From contig CAMDZX010000044.1 in the NCBI GenBank assembly GCA_945910925.1, positions 1-12,169 on the forward strand: a stretch of DNA of 12,169 bases, given 5' to 3'. A program made the position numbers and the translations under genes. This DNA is from an uncultured bacterium. GTDB lineage: Bacteria; Cyanobacteriota; Vampirovibrionia; Gastranaerophilales; Gastranaerophilaceae. Every line of letters begins with the position of its first letter. Position 1 is the first letter of the stretch. The notes below the pieces were generated by a model. That model made no database searches, had not been told where the DNA came from, and worked only from the letters and a program-made list of their open reading frames with translations. Positions 5,311-12,106 of this stretch are shown here, piece after piece.

Positions 5311-6017
5311 TAAGGGACAATCTTGGCATCAACTTCTTTTCTTGATTTCATAGCATTATCAAGACCTTGTATCAATTCTGCTTCCGTATCCACGTTGTAG
5401 AGTTTTCCGCTTGTGACGTTTGCGGTGCAGGCGAGTTGGTCCAAATCATCATCGTTTCGGATGTTGATTGCGATAACGTCAATTTTGACATCTTTACGCT
5501 TTTTTATTAAATCCATAACATAATCACACGGGCTTTCATCACAGTTTTCACCCCCGTCTGTTACCAAAATTATGTGTTTTGGATTTCTGTCTTGCGGAAA
5601 GTCTTTTTCAATGGTTTCTTTGAGCGAATATGTTATTGGTGTCATTCCTCTGGGACGGTATTTTGAAATTTTTTCCATAATAATATTTCTGTTGTATTTG
5701 TTAATTCCTTCCGCAAGCGTTGAAGCACGACAGGCATCCATACTCGTAAGTCCCCATCTTTGTCCGTAAACTCTTACTCCTACGGGTGTTTCATCCGGGA
5801 TTCTCGTGACAAGGGTTTCAAAACATCTTCTTAGTATGGAGAATTTTGTTTCGCCCATAATCCTTGCATTCATACTGTTTGAATAATCAAGTATGAATAC
5901 GGTCGGAATATTATCTCCGCATTGTGCAAGATTGGTTCTGTAATCATAAACATGATACCCTTCGTGTGCCATGCAGACAAGTGAAAAGAATATAAAACAA
6001 ATAAGTACATATCTCAT
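5307..6017 (-). CDS. von Willebrand factor A domain protein, exported
   Basis: 236 aa. Residues 1-17 (MRYVLICFIFFSLVCMA) are a hydrophobic signal sequence; the cysteine at 15 lacks a proper lipobox, so cleavage by signal peptidase I after Ala17 is more likely than lipidation. A complete vWA domain follows at about 37-220: strand TVFILD with the MIDAS motif D44-Y-S46-N-S48, the third loop threonine near T126/T129 (GMTPITYSL), and D154 in LVTDGGENC. All metal-coordinating positions are therefore present. Six cysteines (33, 65, 96, 159, 164, 197) outside the signal could form disulfides after export. Partners are unknown; such proteins usually mediate metal-dependent protein contacts in the envelope. 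No Shine-Dalgarno is visible upstream; TATAAT lies 6 bases before the ATG, suggesting a leaderless mRNA. Confidence 0.88.
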   Translation of the reverse strand: MRYVLICFIFFSLVCMAHEGYHVYDYRTNLAQCGDNIPTVFILDYSNSMNARIMGETKFSILRRCFETLVTRIPDETPVGVRVYGQRWGLTSMDACRASTLAEGINKYNRNIIMEKISKYRPRGMTPITYSLKETIEKDFPQDRNPKHIILVTDGGENCDESPCDYVMDLIKKRKDVKIDVIAINIRNDDDLDQLACTANVTSGKLYNVDTEAELIQGLDNAMKSRKEVDAKIVPY

Positions 6018-6023
6018 ACTGTT

Positions 6024-6029
6024 ATTATA
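6024..6029 (-). promoter_or_regulatory. -10 box directly before the vWA gene
   Basis: On the minus strand TATAAT (6029-6024) ends 6 bases before the ATG at 6017. A transcript starting at the normal distance from this box would begin at or next to the A of the start codon. No good -35 hexamer is found 16-18 bases further upstream, and no ribosome binding site precedes the ATG. Confidence 0.4.
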
Positions 6030-6058
6030 ATAATCCGTAAATGTAAAGTATTCTCCAT

Positions 6059-6087
6059 TTGACGAATATTCACGCTTGAAATATCAT
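6059..6087 (+). promoter_or_regulatory. sigma70-type promoter for the 6121-7815 genes
   Basis: TTGACG (6059-6064) and TATCAT (6082-6087) are separated by 17 bases; each differs from consensus at one position. Transcription would start near 6094, leaving a leader of about 27 bases with AAGGA at 6110-6114 in front of ATG 6121. It serves the PLP enzyme and, by adjacency, dut. Confidence 0.6.
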
Positions 6088-6120
6088 TATCATGCCTGCC
6101 TATAAAATTAAGGATAGATT

Positions 6121-7374
6121 ATGAAATACGAAACAGAAGAAAAATTTAAACAAGCGGAAGAACTATTAAGACCTGAATTCAGTTATATTGATGATATAAG
6201 AGATTATAATCAGGAAAAAGTTTTAAGGGCGTTTATTGAGAACAAAGTTTCGCCTGAACATTTTTATACAGTATCGGGTTACGGGCATGATGACATGGGA
6301 AAAGAAACTTTGGACAAAGTATTTGCAGAGGTTTTTGGTGCGGAAAAAGCAATCGTGAGAAATCATTTTGTTTCAGGCACTCATTCAATTGCTTGTGCGC
6401 TTTTTGGAAACCTCAGACACGGTGACAAACTCGTTTCTGTAACCGGAACGCCTTATGATACTATGCTTGAGGTTATCGGCAAGGTGGAAGGACGCAAGGA
6501 TATTCGTTCTGAATCTTTAATGGGACACGGAGTTTTGTATGATGAAGTTGCATTGAAGCCTGACGGTACGGTTGATTTTGAAGGTATCAACTCAAAAATA
6601 GATGAGTCGGTTACAATGATTGAAATTCAACGCTCGAGAGGGTATTCGTTAAGACCGTCGGTTGATATTGATACAATCGAAAAAATTTGTAAGATTGTAA
6701 AATCTAAGAATCCAAACTGTATATGTTTTGTTGATAACTGTTACGGGGAATTTGTAGAAAAACGGGAACCGCTTGAAGTTGGTGCGGATTTGATTGCAGG
6801 TTCTCTGATAAAAAATCCCGGCGGTGGAATTGTTGAAACAGGCGGATATATTGCAGGCAGGGAAAAGTATGTTGAACAGGCGGCAATGAGACTTACGGCA
6901 CCCGGAATAGGCTCTGAGGGTGGTGCAATGCTTAACCAGCTCAGACTTATTTTCCAGGGATTGTTTATGGCACCTTCTGTTGTAGCTGATGCGGTTAAGG
7001 GTGCAGTTCTTGCAGCAAAAGTGTTTGAAGATATTGGGTACGTTTCAACCCCTAAGTATAACGAACGCAGAACCGATTTAATTCAAACGATAGAGTTCGG
7101 TAAACCTGAACCGTTGGAGGCGTTTTGCCGAACAATACAACAACTCTCGCCTGTGAATTCTCATGTAACTCCGATTCCTGATGATGTTCCGGGGTATGAA
7201 GATAAACTTATTATGGCAGGCGGAACATTTATAGAAGGCTCAACAATAGAACTTTCAGCCGACGGTCCTATGAGAGCGCCTTATGCGGCTTATATGCAGG
7301 GTGGATTAAACTATTCGCATGTTAAATTTGTATTAAAAAATATTTATGAAATTGTTAATGAAAGGAATGATTAA
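6121..7374 (+). CDS. methionine gamma-lyase family / aluminium resistance protein (PLP enzyme)
   Basis: A fold-type I PLP-dependent protein of the Cys/Met metabolism superfamily, in the subgroup often labelled aluminium resistance protein (YnbB-like). The 417-aa product is full length. Residues 1-50 contain the N-terminal arm (RAFIENKVSPEHFYTVSGYGHDD), 80-92 RNHFVSGTHSIAC in the cofactor pocket, 203-211 FVDNCYGEF with D205 as the likely pyridine-nitrogen partner, and 225-234 AGSLIKNPGG with K231 as the Schiff-base lysine. GGYIAG and the C-terminal PYAAYMQGGLNY are typical of this subgroup. True substrate is not established for the subgroup, so methionine gamma-lyase activity should be treated as a family label. 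The AAGGA site is 6 bases before the ATG. dut begins at the very next base after its stop, indicating one mRNA. Confidence 0.93.
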   Translation: MKYETEEKFKQAEELLRPEFSYIDDIRDYNQEKVLRAFIENKVSPEHFYTVSGYGHDDMGKETLDKVFAEVFGAEKAIVRNHFVSGTHSIACALFGNLRHGDKLVSVTGTPYDTMLEVIGKVEGRKDIRSESLMGHGVLYDEVALKPDGTVDFEGINSKIDESVTMIEIQRSRGYSLRPSVDIDTIEKICKIVKSKNPNCICFVDNCYGEFVEKREPLEVGADLIAGSLIKNPGGGIVETGGYIAGREKYVEQAAMRLTAPGIGSEGGAMLNQLRLIFQGLFMAPSVVADAVKGAVLAAKVFEDIGYVSTPKYNERRTDLIQTIEFGKPEPLEAFCRTIQQLSPVNSHVTPIPDDVPGYEDKLIMAGGTFIEGSTIELSADGPMRAPYAAYMQGGLNYSHVKFVLKNIYEIVNERND

Positions 7375-7815
7375 ATGACAGTACTAAAAATTAAGAGGCT
7401 AGAGCATAATGAAGTTTTACCCGAATACAAAACAGAGGGTGCGGCAGGCATGGATTTGTGTGCGGCAATCAAGGAGCCGGTTGAACTAAAACCGTTAGAA
7501 AGAACTCTTATTCCGACAGGTTTAAAAATCGAGTTGGAGCATGGTTATGAGGCGCAGATAAGACCACGCTCCGGTTTGTCTATCAAGCACGGTATAACTC
7601 TGATTAATTGTGTAGGAACAATTGATGAGGATTACAGAGGTGAAGTTTGTGTGCCTGTTGTGAATCTTTCAAACGAAACGTATTCAATCCAACCTCAGGA
7701 AAGAATTGCCCAAATGGTTATAGCAAGAGCAGAACAGGCTAAGATTGAAGTTGTAACAGAATTATCTGATACAGAACGTGGCGAAGGCGGGTTCGGTTCT
7801 ACAGGAAAACAGTAA
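7375..7815 (+). CDS. dut: deoxyuridine 5'-triphosphate nucleotidohydrolase (dUTPase)
   Basis: Hydrolyses dUTP to dUMP and diphosphate, keeping uracil out of DNA and feeding thymidylate synthesis; trimeric, cytoplasmic. The 146-aa product has all five family motifs: I, AGMDLCA (24-30); II, RPRSGLS (63-69); III, GTIDEDYRGEV (81-91), with D84 as catalytic Asp and Y87 stacking on the base; IV, ERIAQMVI (109-116); V, RGEGGFGSTG (135-144), the C-terminal P-loop-like tail that closes on the phosphates. The start ATG abuts the preceding TAA; its site AAAGGA (7361-7366) lies inside the upstream gene, so translational coupling is likely. A functional link to the PLP enzyme is not evident. Confidence 0.98.
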   Translation: MTVLKIKRLEHNEVLPEYKTEGAAGMDLCAAIKEPVELKPLERTLIPTGLKIELEHGYEAQIRPRSGLSIKHGITLINCVGTIDEDYRGEVCVPVVNLSNETYSIQPQERIAQMVIARAEQAKIEVVTELSDTERGEGGFGSTGKQ

Positions 7816-7836
7816 TTAAACACAAAAATACCCGAC

Positions 7837-7895
7837 AAGGCAATTGAATCAAGATTTCAAACTCCTTAAAGTGTACGTGAAAGGAGATTTGTCTT
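7837..7895 (+). promoter_or_regulatory. RBS-sequestering leader hairpin with a competing fold
   Basis: CAAACTCCTT (7858-7867) pairs with AAGGAGATTTG (7881-7891): ten base pairs with only A7887 bulged and a 13-base loop. This buries the whole Shine-Dalgarno (AAGGAG, 7881-7886) of the gene starting at 7896. The same left arm can instead join an upstream hairpin, AAGG (7837-7840) with CCTT (7864-7867) and TTGAA (7844-7848) with TTCAA (7856-7860) around a symmetric 3x3 internal loop, which would free the ribosome binding site. The two folds exclude each other. This is the arrangement expected of a riboswitch-like or temperature-responsive translational switch. Ligand and activity are unknown. Confidence 0.5.
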
Positions 7896-8216
7896 ATGGG
7901 TAAATGTTTAAAGAGAATAAATCTTAAAAAAAGATTTTTCTGGAAATATTTTATTGTCAGTTTATTGTTGATGATAATAGCGTGTTTAATGACAAAATTG
8001 TTCGGGCATCATATGTATAATATGACCTCACATGTCTTTAACCTGACCAAGCAGGAATATGATATGGGGGTTGCAGGATCTATGTTATTGTGGAAGCTCT
8101 TTATTATACAATTCACTCTTGCTCCTGCAATTGCTCTATGTTGGTTGTCGCATCATAAAGAATACAAAAACGAATGTGACAATGACTACGAACGCAGGGG
8201 TAAATGGGAAAATTAA
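7896..8216 (+). CDS. small two-helix membrane protein of unknown function
   Basis: 106 aa. A basic start (MGKCLKRINLKKR) precedes transmembrane helix 1 at about 17-36 (KYFIVSLLLMIIACLMTKLF). A loop with GHHMYNMTSHVFNLTKQEYDMG follows, then helix 2 at about 60-84 (LLWKLFIIQFTLAPAIALCWL), and a charged tail (HHKEYKNECDNDYERRGKWEN). By the positive-inside rule both termini are cytoplasmic and the His/Met-rich loop (H38, H39, M40, M43, H46, M57) faces outside, which could bind metal such as copper; this is inference. AAGGAG at 7881-7886 lies 9 bases before the ATG but can be hidden in a leader hairpin. I do not recognise the family. It is followed by a shared terminator at 8291-8328. Confidence 0.75.
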   Translation: MGKCLKRINLKKRFFWKYFIVSLLLMIIACLMTKLFGHHMYNMTSHVFNLTKQEYDMGVAGSMLLWKLFIIQFTLAPAIALCWLSHHKEYKNECDNDYERRGKWEN

Positions 8217-8290
8217 GGTTCATTTACCACGACAGTAACTGTTTAATGTAGCCTCGATTAAAAAATTGTTATGATTAAAAGTCTTAATAA

Positions 8291-8328
8291 ACATAAAGAG
8301 GATGACTAAAAGCCATCCTCTTTTATGT
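8291..8328. terminator. bidirectional terminator between convergent genes
   Basis: ACATAAAGAGGATG (8291-8304) pairs with CATCCTCTTTTATGT (8314-8328) over 14 bp with one bulged T. On the plus strand the 3' arm carries CTCTTTT; on the minus strand the stem is followed by a fairly T-rich stretch (TTTATGTTTATTAAG). It lies between the membrane protein gene (ends 8216) and yihY (stop at 8330-8328), touching the yihY stop codon, so it can terminate both transcripts. Confidence 0.75.
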
Positions 8329-9200
8329 TAACTATTGCTTTTCATAATTTCTATGAGTTCATCTTGTTCCAGTTTATCGTGTACTTGAGAATTGATTTCT
8401 CCACCGATAAGAATCAACATTGAGGTAAAGTAGAACCAAACCATAAGCATCGCAAACGCTGCAATTGTCCCATATACGAAGTTGTATGTGTGTAATTTAT
8501 TTACATATATCGAAAAACCGCCGGATGCTAACAACCAGATTACGCAAAAGAATAAAGTCCCGGGTAGTGCGCTTTTTCTTTTTAATCTCTCTGACCATGA
8601 AACGTCAGGGAATATGTAGTACTGCAAAAATGCCATTAAGAATAATGCCATAAATGCAATAGGCCAACGTATTGCAAGCAATGTATCAGCAACGTTAGGT
8701 GCAAGATTTATGAAGGCAGTTAAAAATCTGATAATAACTTTACCAAAAATAATTATATTGATACTCAGAAACAGTACCAGAGTGTTTACTACAACCATAA
8801 CGAGTGATAACAACCTTGTATAAACGAAAGCTCTTGTTTCTTCTACTTTATAAGCCCTGTTTAAACCTTTTATAACAACGGATAAAGCGTTCATAGACAT
8901 AAAAAGAGTTATTAAAAGTCCCGCAATCGCTATTGCCGTACCTCTCTGAAATCCCAAAACCTGATCTAAAACACTTCTGATAAGGCTTATTGAATCATCC
9001 GGCATGACACGCTCCATAAAAAGGAACAAGGGGTTCATAAAATAATTTTTTCCGATAAGGTTAAACAACGACATGAGGAAAAGCATAAACGGAAAAATTC
9101 CGATAACAAGCATATAACTCATTTCTGCAGCCATGCCGGAAAAATCGTTATCAATGATTGACTTGACTGTTTTTACCAAAAAGTCGAATGCCTTACCCAT
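8328..9200 (-). CDS. YihY/virulence factor BrkB family membrane protein
   Basis: An integral inner-membrane protein of the YihY/UPF0761 (BrkB) family, once mislabelled as ribonuclease BN; a transport role is suspected but unproven. The 290-aa product has six predicted transmembrane helices, at about 28-50, 88-111, 130-156, 178-197, 211-233 and 243-268. The conserved N-terminal AAEMSYMLVIGIFPFMLFL and the final-helix signature YGTIAAFAMLMVWFYFTSMLILIGGEIN are clear, as is FPDVSWSERLKRKSALPGT between helices 4 and 5. The ATG lies within the last codons of nrnA (8-bp overlap). GAGGAG (9213-9208 on the minus strand) is 7 bases upstream. Translation is thus probably coupled to nrnA. Confidence 0.93.
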   Translation of the reverse strand: MGKAFDFLVKTVKSIIDNDFSGMAAEMSYMLVIGIFPFMLFLMSLFNLIGKNYFMNPLFLFMERVMPDDSISLIRSVLDQVLGFQRGTAIAIAGLLITLFMSMNALSVVIKGLNRAYKVEETRAFVYTRLLSLVMVVVNTLVLFLSINIIIFGKVIIRFLTAFINLAPNVADTLLAIRWPIAFMALFLMAFLQYYIFPDVSWSERLKRKSALPGTLFFCVIWLLASGGFSIYVNKLHTYNFVYGTIAAFAMLMVWFYFTSMLILIGGEINSQVHDKLEQDELIEIMKSNS

Positions 9201-10155
9201 TTAGTTTCTCCTCTATGGTTTTAAGAATCCTTTTTACGGTACCATCGATACCTGTTTTTACAATACACCCTGCCGCAAAAGTATGTCCGCCTCCGCCGTA
9301 TACCGAGCATATTTCTGCGACATCAGCGTTTTTGCTGCGCATTGATATTTTAGTGGATTTTGAATCGATTTCTTTGGCAATAAACGCTATTTCCGTGGTA
9401 TCTATCGCACGCAAAGTTTCAACAAGACCCTCCGTAAAATCTTCTTCCGCTTTATATTTTTCAAGGTCTTTTTTGTATACGGTTGTGTATGCGATTTGAT
9501 TGTTATGCTCAAAGCCTGCCTTATTTACGCAATAGTTTTGGAACATTACAAAATTTTTAGACTTTTTTTCGTAGCAGTTTTTGTATATTTCGTTCGGATT
9601 TACACCTATTTTTACGAGTTGAGCAGCACTTTTGAAAACATTTTCGGAGGTGTTTTCGTATCTGAACCCGCCTGTGTCTGTCAATATTGCGGTATATAAT
9701 CCTATTGCAGAGTCAAGAGAAATAGTCCAGCCGATTTTGTTATATATATCTTGCAGAACTTCTCCTGTTGAACTTGCTTTCGGATTAACAAAATTTAAAT
9801 CCCCGTAATTATTGTTAGTTTTATGATGGTCTATGTTAATTTTTTTTAGTGCCTTGTCAAATAATATTTTTGCATTTGAAAGTCTGTCTAATGACGCAAC
9901 ATCAAGACAAATCACCAAATCATATACCATTGAACCGTCAAATTCAAGACTGCTTTTGTCAATATTCGGTAAAAATTTATAACAGTTAGGCAAATGCCCT
10001 ATAATAAGAATATCCGACTTTTTCTTGAAAGTATCATAAATGGTTGTATACATTGAACTTGCACTTCCAAGCGCATCGCCGTCAGGATTTATATGGGTCA
10101 TTATTAATATTTTTGTTGAGTTTTTTATTAGCTGTTCAAACTGATTGAAATTCAT
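9193..10155 (-). CDS. nrnA: bifunctional oligoribonuclease / pAp phosphatase, DHH family
   Basis: NrnA-type enzymes degrade 2-5 nt RNA fragments and dephosphorylate 3'-phosphoadenosine 5'-phosphate. The 320-aa product has both domains. DHH domain: THINPDGDALGS (20-31; H21, D25, D27), LDVAS (84-88; D85), the signature IDHHKTN (108-114; D109-H110-H111), and TDTGGFRYENTS (159-170; D160). DHHA1 domain: SMRSKN near 271-276 and YGGGGHTFAAG (286-296) for substrate binding. All Mn-binding residues are present. The first gene of a two-gene unit with yihY. No Shine-Dalgarno is found; an extended -10-like TGTGATAAT lies 8 bases before the ATG. The gdpP and recJ families share DHH but have additional domains not present here. 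Confidence 0.95.
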   Translation of the reverse strand: MNFNQFEQLIKNSTKILIMTHINPDGDALGSASSMYTTIYDTFKKKSDILIIGHLPNCYKFLPNIDKSSLEFDGSMVYDLVICLDVASLDRLSNAKILFDKALKKINIDHHKTNNNYGDLNFVNPKASSTGEVLQDIYNKIGWTISLDSAIGLYTAILTDTGGFRYENTSENVFKSAAQLVKIGVNPNEIYKNCYEKKSKNFVMFQNYCVNKAGFEHNNQIAYTTVYKKDLEKYKAEEDFTEGLVETLRAIDTTEIAFIAKEIDSKSTKISMRSKNADVAEICSVYGGGGHTFAAGCIVKTGIDGTVKRILKTIEEKLNG

Positions 10156-10163
10156 TGTATAAT

Positions 10164-10172
10164 ATTATCACA
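10164..10172 (-). promoter_or_regulatory. extended -10 element directly before nrnA
   Basis: On the minus strand TGTGATAAT (10172-10164) fits the extended -10 pattern TGN-GATAAT. Eight bases separate it from the ATG at 10155, so the predicted transcript starts within about two bases of the start codon. No -35 hexamer resembling TTGACA and no ribosome binding site are seen. Confidence 0.4.
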
Positions 10173-10327
10173 AATAGAGAAATAGAAAAGTAGTGATTAG
10201 ATGATAGATTAAAACAATCATACCCGCGTCCGGAGTTAAGAATTATTGTGAAACTATTGTAACATTTGGGCAATTTTTCGATTAAATAAAACTTTATACA
10301 AATATAGTGAAAATGAAGGAATTTTGT

Positions 10328-11695
10328 ATGGGTTTTGAAGGTGTTGGAAAATCTTTAGGCAAAGATATTGTTGCTTGGACAAGAACAAGCGGAAAGAGCC
10401 TACTTGCATCAAGCCCCGTTAAAGTAAATACAAGTGAATTAAGATATGTACCTAAACTACAAAGAGATGTTGTTCAAATTTCTAAGAAATTGGTACCGGC
10501 CGATACTTCTTTATTCCCTTGGGCAGTGCGTAAGCCGGAATTTTCTATGACCAAAGTTAATCCTGACAGTTTGGTTCTTGTCCATATGACCAATTATTAT
10601 CCGTCGAATGGTAGAATATTATCAACGAATTTGGCAACAAAAGCCTCTGAGGGAGCAGGCTGTGCAAGAACAACAATCCATTTTGCTCTCAATAAACCTG
10701 TTACAGAACATGCACTGGGCAATCCTTGGAACACAATGGACTATGCGATAATTGCTCCTTTTAAAGAAACAGTTGAAGGTATGCCAAAATCAAAGGTTAT
10801 TGGCGGAATACAAGATGATTTCTTTTTTCAGGATGCCGTCCAAATACCTAAAGGAAGCAGTATTTTGAAATACAATCCTGATGTCACTCCGGGCAATTTC
10901 GTGGTCTCAGAAGCTTTTGATGGAATAAAACTTATAGAAACTTCAAACAGAAATTTAAACGAAGCAGCTGATATTGTTATTCAAAAAATGGGTTATACAA
11001 CCTATAATGATTCAATGAGAAAATTTTTAGGAGCGAGTGAAGATGACATGAAGCTACTAATTTCTCAACCGGCAGAGGATGTCAAGGTATTTTTTAATCA
11101 AGTTGCACAAAATGGCGGGGCGTCGGAATATAAGAAAAGATTGGAAGAAAATTTAAAAACTACAATTGAATGTTTTTCAGATACGCCGGGTGGAGAAGAA
11201 ATCATAAATCAGAATAAATCAATGTTTGTAGAGGAAATGAAAGTGCTTAACCTCTATGAAAAATATTCGGAAAAGTTTGGTGTTTTTCCAAACTCATGGA
11301 GAGAATTTTGTTCTAAAGAAAACTATCTAAACGGCTTGCATTCCGGAACCCCTTGGTTTAAAGCAGAAATGTCTATTAACGGAATCGGACTGGCAGAGAA
11401 ATTTAATGGAAATTCCTGGGGTAGAAATTTAAAACAAATATTCATTAACAATTTGAATAATGCTGAAGAATCATTGCCAAAAGGCAAAAGTTTAGGATAT
11501 GACGTAAAAAAAGTAATAAAAATTATAGAAGATAGCGAGACGCCTAAAATAGCAAACGAAAGACTGCAGCAAGAGTTAAAATTAAAACCGATGCTGCCAA
11601 AACAGGAAACTCAAGAATTTTATAAAGATAGCTTGGATGATACTAATGATGGTTCATTTTTAGAATTTGCACTTGCATTATTAGGAATAGATTAG
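10328..11695 (+). CDS. 455-aa protein of unknown function
   Basis: Not recognised. AAGGA at 10316-10320, 7 bases before ATG 10328, selects this start; in-frame GTG 10307 and ATG 10313 lie upstream of the ribosome binding site. There is no signal peptide or membrane segment. Residues 82-200 look like a compact alpha/beta domain: LVLVHMTNYYPSNGRIL (83-99), ARTTIHFALNKPV (113-125), NTMDYAIIAPFKE (135-147), GGIQDDFFFQDAVQIPKG (159-176). The H86, R114/H118 and Asp/Phe-rich segment are reminiscent of the strand order in some ADP-ribosyltransferase-like effector domains, but no catalytic triad can be assigned, so this is speculative. Residues 205-420 are mostly helical and charged, ending with an acidic tail (DSLDDTNDGSFLEFALALLGID). 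It stands alone between nrnA (divergent) and the DciA-like gene (82 bases downstream). Codon use resembles its neighbours; no sign of recent transfer. Confidence 0.75.
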   Translation: MGFEGVGKSLGKDIVAWTRTSGKSLLASSPVKVNTSELRYVPKLQRDVVQISKKLVPADTSLFPWAVRKPEFSMTKVNPDSLVLVHMTNYYPSNGRILSTNLATKASEGAGCARTTIHFALNKPVTEHALGNPWNTMDYAIIAPFKETVEGMPKSKVIGGIQDDFFFQDAVQIPKGSSILKYNPDVTPGNFVVSEAFDGIKLIETSNRNLNEAADIVIQKMGYTTYNDSMRKFLGASEDDMKLLISQPAEDVKVFFNQVAQNGGASEYKKRLEENLKTTIECFSDTPGGEEIINQNKSMFVEEMKVLNLYEKYSEKFGVFPNSWREFCSKENYLNGLHSGTPWFKAEMSINGIGLAEKFNGNSWGRNLKQIFINNLNNAEESLPKGKSLGYDVKKVIKIIEDSETPKIANERLQQELKLKPMLPKQETQEFYKDSLDDTNDGSFLEFALALLGID

Positions 11696-11734
11696 TTATT
11701 TTAAATAAAATAGTATATTAGATAGTATAAGAAT

Positions 11735-11771
11735 TTGACAGAAAAAAGAATAAGAGCTAAGTTAGTAAAAT
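11735..11771 (+). promoter_or_regulatory. possible promoter for the DciA-like gene
   Basis: A consensus -35 TTGACA at 11735-11740 precedes a poor -10 TAAGTT (11758-11763, spacing 17). A better-looking TAAAAT lies at 11766-11771, 5 bases before the ATG, but at 25-base spacing. Either reading gives a leader of a few bases at most. No ribosome binding site precedes ATG 11777. Confidence 0.35.
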
Positions 11772-11776
11772 AAGCA

Positions 11777-12106
11777 ATGACTAAAAAAGTTCTTTATACG
11801 GATTTTGAAGGTATTGACGGTGTAATTGCCGACTTACTTCAAAATAAAGATATAAAAAAAGCTGTGACACGTTCAAATTTGTATCGGTTTTGGAAATCAA
11901 TCGTTGGCGAGAAGTTCAGTGAAAAATCTAAACCATACAGTATGATAGGTGGCGGAGTCATGGTGATTGCTTGTGCCAATAATGTTGTTGCACAAGAACT
12001 CTTGTATCAAAAAAATATGATTATCGAAAAATTCACTCCGTATTTAAAATCCTTAAAAATTAATTTAAAAGATTTAAAATTTGACCCTAAAAAATGGTCA
12101 GAATAA
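11777..12106 (+). CDS. DUF721 (DciA-like) protein, probable helicase loader
   Basis: DUF721/DciA proteins load or operate the replicative helicase DnaB in bacteria lacking DnaC/DnaI. The 109-aa product matches this short single-domain family: LYRFWKSIVGEKFSEKSKP (about 40-58) corresponds to the W..iVG..l..hs.P motif. GGGVMVIACANNVVAQELLYQKN (63-85) is the strand-helix core with the AQEL motif, and a strand with IN-LKDLKF closes the fold, a KH-like arrangement. No Shine-Dalgarno is visible and the -10-like boxes sit directly before the ATG, so the message may be leaderless. Downstream there are only 63 bases with no recognisable gene. Assignment rests on sequence pattern; I am fairly sure of the family but not of its biochemical activity here. 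Confidence 0.82.
   Translation: MTKKVLYTDFEGIDGVIADLLQNKDIKKAVTRSNLYRFWKSIVGEKFSEKSKPYSMIGGGVMVIACANNVVAQELLYQKNMIIEKFTPYLKSLKINLKDLKFDPKKWSE

Noticed and set aside
9188..9499. Plus-strand open frame opposite the end of nrnA
   Set aside because: Fully antisense to the DHHA1 coding region, with no supporting start signal or family.
11697..11729. AT-only inverted repeat (TATTTTA-AA-TAAAATA) and a repeated TAGTATA
   Set aside because: Low-complexity AT sequence where such patterns arise easily; no T-tract terminator or clear promoter geometry.
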